Source: Cellulomonas denverensis (GTDB lineage: Bacteria > Actinomycetota > Actinomycetes > Actinomycetales > Cellulomonadaceae). From it: a DNA stretch of 64,000 nucleotides. The translations under genes and the position numbers were made by a program. The stretch is from positions 62,001 through 126,000 of the forward strand of contig NZ_JAAXOX010000003.1 of NCBI RefSeq assembly GCF_012396125.1. Direction: 5' to 3'. Of this stretch, positions 61,232 through 64,000 are shown in pieces; position 1 is the first letter of the stretch, and the number at the start of each line of letters is the position of its first letter. Below the pieces are notes generated by a model. It saw only the letters and a program-made list of their open reading frames with translations. It was not told the DNA's origin and did not search any database.

Positions 61232-61247
61232 GTCACAGCTGTGTGAC
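61232..61247. promoter_or_regulatory. 16-bp palindrome upstream of whiB1
   Basis: GTCACA-GCTG-TGTGAC is perfect. It has Crp-like half-sites but in the reversed orientation (TCACA first), so not a standard Crp site. Confidence 0.5.
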
Positions 61248-61402
61248 TCAACAACGCCTTGACAGGAACGCTACCCCGCGATGACCGGTCGACACCAATC
61301 CGGATCCGTGATGTCCGAGGGGTGGGACTTTGGTCCTGATTGGCCGACGGCTGCGGCATCCCGGGCGGGCACTCACCCGGGACCCCGGTCCCGGTCGCGG
61401 CG

Positions 61403-61408
61403 TAGGGT
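61403..61408 (+). promoter_or_regulatory. Leaderless -10 box
   Basis: TAGGGT seven bases before GTG 61416. Confidence 0.45.
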
Positions 61409-61415
61409 CGCCCCC

Positions 61416-61823
61416 GTGACCGATCAGCCCGCGGCCGCTCCCGCCACCCGCCCCACCGCCGTCGTCGTGCTCTGCGCCCTGCTGCTGGTGGAGGTGGCCG
61501 CTCTCGCGGTGGCCGCGGTCGCCTCGGTGGTGTTCCTGGTGCGGGGCAGTGAGCTGCCGGGGCCGCTGGCGTTCATGGCGGTGATGGCCGCGCTGGTCGC
61601 CGTGGTGCTGGTTGCCGCCGCCCGGAGTCTGTGGCGCGGGGGAGCGCGGTGGGCCCGCTCGCCGGTGATGTTCTGGCAGATCCTGCTGATCGTGCTCGCG
61701 CTGGGCTGGATGGGGGTGGAGGCCAGCGGCTGGACCGTGCTGGTGCTGCTGCTCGCCGCCGGTTCCGCGGTGGCCCTGCTGCTCAAGCCCGTGGTCGCCT
61801 GGACGCTGCCCGCCACGTCCTGA
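61416..61823 (+). CDS. Small integral membrane protein
   Basis: 135 residues, GTG start. Four hydrophobic helices (about 16-45, 52-72, 85-103 and 107-127) separated by a conserved-looking SLWRGGARWARSPVMFWQ loop. Resembles actinobacterial proteins of unknown function that follow whiB1/pdtaS. A terminator lies downstream. Confidence 0.75.
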   Translation: MTDQPAAAPATRPTAVVVLCALLLVEVAALAVAAVASVVFLVRGSELPGPLAFMAVMAALVAVVLVAAARSLWRGGARWARSPVMFWQILLIVLALGWMGVEASGWTVLVLLLAAGSAVALLLKPVVAWTLPATS

Positions 61824-61843
61824 CGGTCCGGGGCGCCGGACAG

Positions 61844-61885
61844 CCGGACGCCCCGGCCGGACGGGTGTCCGACCGGGGCGTCCGG
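61844..61885. terminator. Bidirectional terminator
   Basis: 19-bp stem with one mismatch (61844-61862 / 61867-61885) and a 4-nt loop, between the convergent small membrane-protein and permease genes. Confidence 0.8.
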
Positions 61886-61892
61886 TGTGCGA

Positions 61893-64000
61893 TCAGGCCT
61901 CGGCCAGCGCCGCCACCGGGGGCGTGCGGGCGGCGGACCGGGACGGCACCACCGAGGCGAGCACCCCGGCGGCCAGGGCGATCCCGAGCACCAGGCCCAG
62001 ATCGGACCACGGCACCGCGAGGTTGACCGTCCCGACCACCGACAGCACCGAGGCGACCCCGGCCCAGCCGTAGACCAGGCCGAGCAGCGTGCCGACCACC
62101 GCACCGACCCCGGCGATCAAGGCACCCTCGATCGCGAGCGAGGCCCGCAGCTGGCGCCGGGTCAGCCCCAGGGCCCGCAGGGTGGCGGACTCCCGCCGGC
62201 GCTCGATCACCGACAGCGACAGCGTGTTCGTCACGCCGACCAGGGCGATCACCACCGCCACCGCCAGTAGGCCGATCACCACCGCGAGCACGGTGTCGAT
62301 CGCACGCTGGTACGTCGCCCGCTCCACCGCCGCACCGGTGACCGGCAGGGCGCTGTCGGGGTACAGGCTCTGGATGTCCTGCACGGCGTCGCCGGAGTTG
62401 TAGACGTCGTCCAGTCCGATCCAGGCCACCGCGGGCTCGGTGCTGAAGCCGAGCTCTCCGGCGGTCGAGGGCGTGATCAGCATGGTCCAGTCGTCCAGCG
62501 GCAGGACCTTGGCGGTGCGCTGCACGCTGGTGCCGCCGGAGCCGAGGGTGACCGTGTCGCCGTCCTCGACCATGTTCTGGGCCAGCGCCTGCGGGATCAC
62601 GACCGTGTCGTCGGCGATCGCCGCGGCGAGGTCCGGGTCGCGGACCAGGTCGGCGGCCTGCTCGGTGGACAGGGCCAGCGTCTGGTACATCAGCTCGTCG
62701 GTGCTGCCGGACGGGGTGAGGGTCAGATCCTGCGAGGGCAGCCCGGCGACGGTGCGCACGCCGTCGACCGCCGCGATCCGGTCCACCGCGCCGGCGGGCA
62801 GGGCGGTGTACTCGGTCTCGCCCTGCTCCGTGAAGGACACCGCGCCACCGACCGTCAGGTCCACCGGGTACCGGTTGTCCAGCTCGTGATCCAGGGTGGT
62901 CCGGGCGGTGACCGCTCCGGTGCTCATCATCGCCACCAGGGTGACGCCGATCAGCAGGGCGGTGCTGGTCGCCGCGGTCCGGGCCGGGTTGCGGCCGGTG
63001 TTGGCGGCGGCGAGCCGGGCGGGCATCCCCAGGCGCCCGACCAGGTTGCCCACTCCGGCGACCACCTTCGGCATCCAGAACGTGGCGCTGACCAGCAGTC
63101 CGATGAAGGACACCGCACCGCCCAGGATCGACAGCCCCAGGCCGGCCAGCTGTTGGGTGATCACCACGATCGCCACGCCACCGCCCAGCATCGCCACGCC
63201 GCCGATGATCAGCAGCAAGGCCAGTACCAGGCGGACCCGCCCGGCCCGGCTGCGCACCGCCGGGGCGTCCACCGGGCGCAGGGCCGCGATCGGCGCCACC
63301 CGGGTCGCCACCCGGGCCGGGGTGAGCGCGGCCAGCACGGTGACCAGTACCCCGACCACCAGCGGCACCAGCAGGCTGAGTGCGGTCAGGTGCACCGAGG
63401 AGGGCACCGGGAACGGCAGGTCGGTCCGGCCGAGCACCCAGAGCGTGATCTGGACCAGGCCGGTGCCGACCAGCAGGCCGGCCACCGACGACACCAGCCC
63501 GAGGATTGCCGCCTCCAGCAGCACCGAGCGCCGGATCTGGCTCCGGACCGCGCCGACGCAGCGCAGCAGGGCGAGGGTGCGGGTGCGCTGGGCGACCAGC
63601 ACCTGGAAGGTGTTCGCGATCACCAGTCCGGCGACCACCAGGGCGATCGCGGCGAAGGACAGCACCACCGCCATGATCGGGCCCACCCCGCCGTCACTGC
63701 CCAGGCTGAGCTCGGCGGCCTCCTCGCGGGTGTACACCCCGGAGTTCGGCGAGGTGCCCGCGGCCAGATCGCCCTCCTCCAGGATGCGGAGCACGTCCTC
63801 GCGGACCTGGGCCTGGTCGGCGTCGTCCCGCAGCGCGAGGGTCAGCCAGGTGGTCGAGGACTCGGCCAGTACCGGCGCACCGTCCTCGGCGTACTCGGTG
63901 GAGCTGCCCCAGACCAGGGTGTCGTGCAGGGTCGCCTCGGCGGCGCCACCCACCGAGGCCCAGGCGGAGTTCGGGTCGTCGGTCAGGGCGACCACGGTGG
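61893..64000 (-). CDS. FtsX-type ABC permease, 5' end outside window
   Basis: About 702 C-terminal residues; the start is beyond the right edge. It has two FtsX repeats: MAVVLSFAAIALVVAGLVIANTFQVLVAQRTRTLALLRCVGA..., a second set after a soluble domain (VDLTVGGAVSFTEQGETEYTALP... VYNSGDAV), and the final IDTVLAVVIGLLAVAVVIALVGVTNTLSLSVIERRRESATLRALGLTRRQL ... VPSRSAART. Duplicated FtsX cores with large outer domains are typical of single-chain MacB/LolE-like exporters in actinobacteria. The partner ATPase is probably upstream (right). Substrate unknown. Confidence 0.88.
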   Translation of the reverse strand, partial: TVVALTDDPNSAWASVGGAAEATLHDTLVWGSSTEYAEDGAPVLAESSTTWLTLALRDDADQAQVREDVLRILEEGDLAAGTSPNSGVYTREEAAELSLGSDGGVGPIMAVVLSFAAIALVVAGLVIANTFQVLVAQRTRTLALLRCVGAVRSQIRRSVLLEAAILGLVSSVAGLLVGTGLVQITLWVLGRTDLPFPVPSSVHLTALSLLVPLVVGVLVTVLAALTPARVATRVAPIAALRPVDAPAVRSRAGRVRLVLALLLIIGGVAMLGGGVAIVVITQQLAGLGLSILGGAVSFIGLLVSATFWMPKVVAGVGNLVGRLGMPARLAAANTGRNPARTAATSTALLIGVTLVAMMSTGAVTARTTLDHELDNRYPVDLTVGGAVSFTEQGETEYTALPAGAVDRIAAVDGVRTVAGLPSQDLTLTPSGSTDELMYQTLALSTEQAADLVRDPDLAAAIADDTVVIPQALAQNMVEDGDTVTLGSGGTSVQRTAKVLPLDDWTMLITPSTAGELGFSTEPAVAWIGLDDVYNSGDAVQDIQSLYPDSALPVTGAAVERATYQRAIDTVLAVVIGLLAVAVVIALVGVTNTLSLSVIERRRESATLRALGLTRRQLRASLAIEGALIAGVGAVVGTLLGLVYGWAGVASVLSVVGTVNLAVPWSDLGLVLGIALAAGVLASVVPSRSAARTPPVAALAEA

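Larger units (their letters stand above)
61028..61415. other. whiB1 upstream region
   Basis: A 388-bp gap between the divergent whiB1 and small membrane-protein genes. It is locally less GC-rich and carries two palindromes. The whiB1 leader appears long, about 100 bases or more. No ORF is supportable. Confidence 0.55.

Noticed and set aside
61232..61247. Canonical Crp site upstream of whiB1
   Set aside because: Half-sites are in TCACA...TGTGA order, the reverse of TGTGA-N6-TCACA. Kept only as a palindrome.
61260..61290. TTGACA-based promoter for the 61416 gene
   Set aside because: TTGACA is present, but no -10 at 16-18 bp and it lies over 120 bp from the start; TAGGGT next to the GTG explains transcription better.

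Overview
The window is extremely GC-rich, tightly packed DNA from an actinobacterium. Support comes from a WhiB1-type regulator next to a PdtaS-type histidine kinase, the coproporphyrin-dependent haem genes (cpfC-chdC), a PAS-ANTAR protein, a 13E12/DUF222 HNH protein, a CU044_5270-type protein behind an ECF sigma factor, and many leaderless genes (TANNNT box 6-7 nt before the start codon). A Micrococcales member, perhaps near Cellulomonadaceae, would fit, but that is inference. I saw no rRNA, tRNA, CRISPR array, prophage or insertion sequence.

Layout. 1-4.6 kb: three exported proteins on the minus strand: a SipW-type signal-peptide protein and two wall proteins with LATTG and IATTG sorting signals. 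4.7-7.8 kb: RidA and a divergent N-acyl-D-amino-acid deacylase-like amidohydrolase, then a lipoprotein. 7.8-14.7 kb: GAF regulator, aldehyde dehydrogenase and DUF779; a KstD-like flavoprotein with divergent TetR; a P450 lacking ExxR. 14.7-23.5 kb: PAS-ANTAR protein; manganese catalase/small protein/zinc alcohol dehydrogenase operon; alpha/beta hydrolase; ArsR-SRPBCC pair; TetR and an FtsX-type ABC exporter; DUF1304; Nudix. 23.5-29.6 kb: I36 inhibitor-like protein, ECF sigma with membrane partner, NAD(P)HX dehydratase, histidine phosphatase, DUF523, malate:quinone oxidoreductase.

29.6-36.2 kb: a coupled operon of lipoprotein, Nramp-like transporter and two PRC-barrel-like proteins; the divergent operon holds a 53-aa acidic protein, a helical protein and an SDR, followed by DsbA and a DUF222 HNH protein. 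36.3-41.4 kb: NhaA, SDR, HIT, DUF1697, a membrane protein, NYN, MarR. 41.4-44.4 kb: HemG-like flavodoxin, cpfC, chdC, META protein. 44.4-49.5 kb: LLM oxidoreductase, Glu/Leu dehydrogenase, and an AraC-AKR-VanY operon. 49.5-52.9 kb: PutA. 52.9-57.8 kb: a sugar ABC importer with its LacI repressor. 57.8-61.8 kb: DUF2505, PdtaS, a 0.9-kb repeat-rich gene-free stretch, WhiB1, a small membrane protein. 61.9-64 kb: an FtsX-type permease running off the right edge.

Most operons overlap by 4 bases (ATGA or GTGA), and three convergent pairs share a CTAG stop. Several regulators sit beside clear palindromes in their own or adjacent promoters (TetR 12.8 kb, ArsR 19.9 kb, TetR-type pair 22.5 kb, LacI-type trio 57.6 kb). 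The most unusual items are the coupled Nramp/PRC-barrel operon with altered Nramp signature motifs, the ExxR-less P450, and the repeat-rich region between pdtaS and whiB1.
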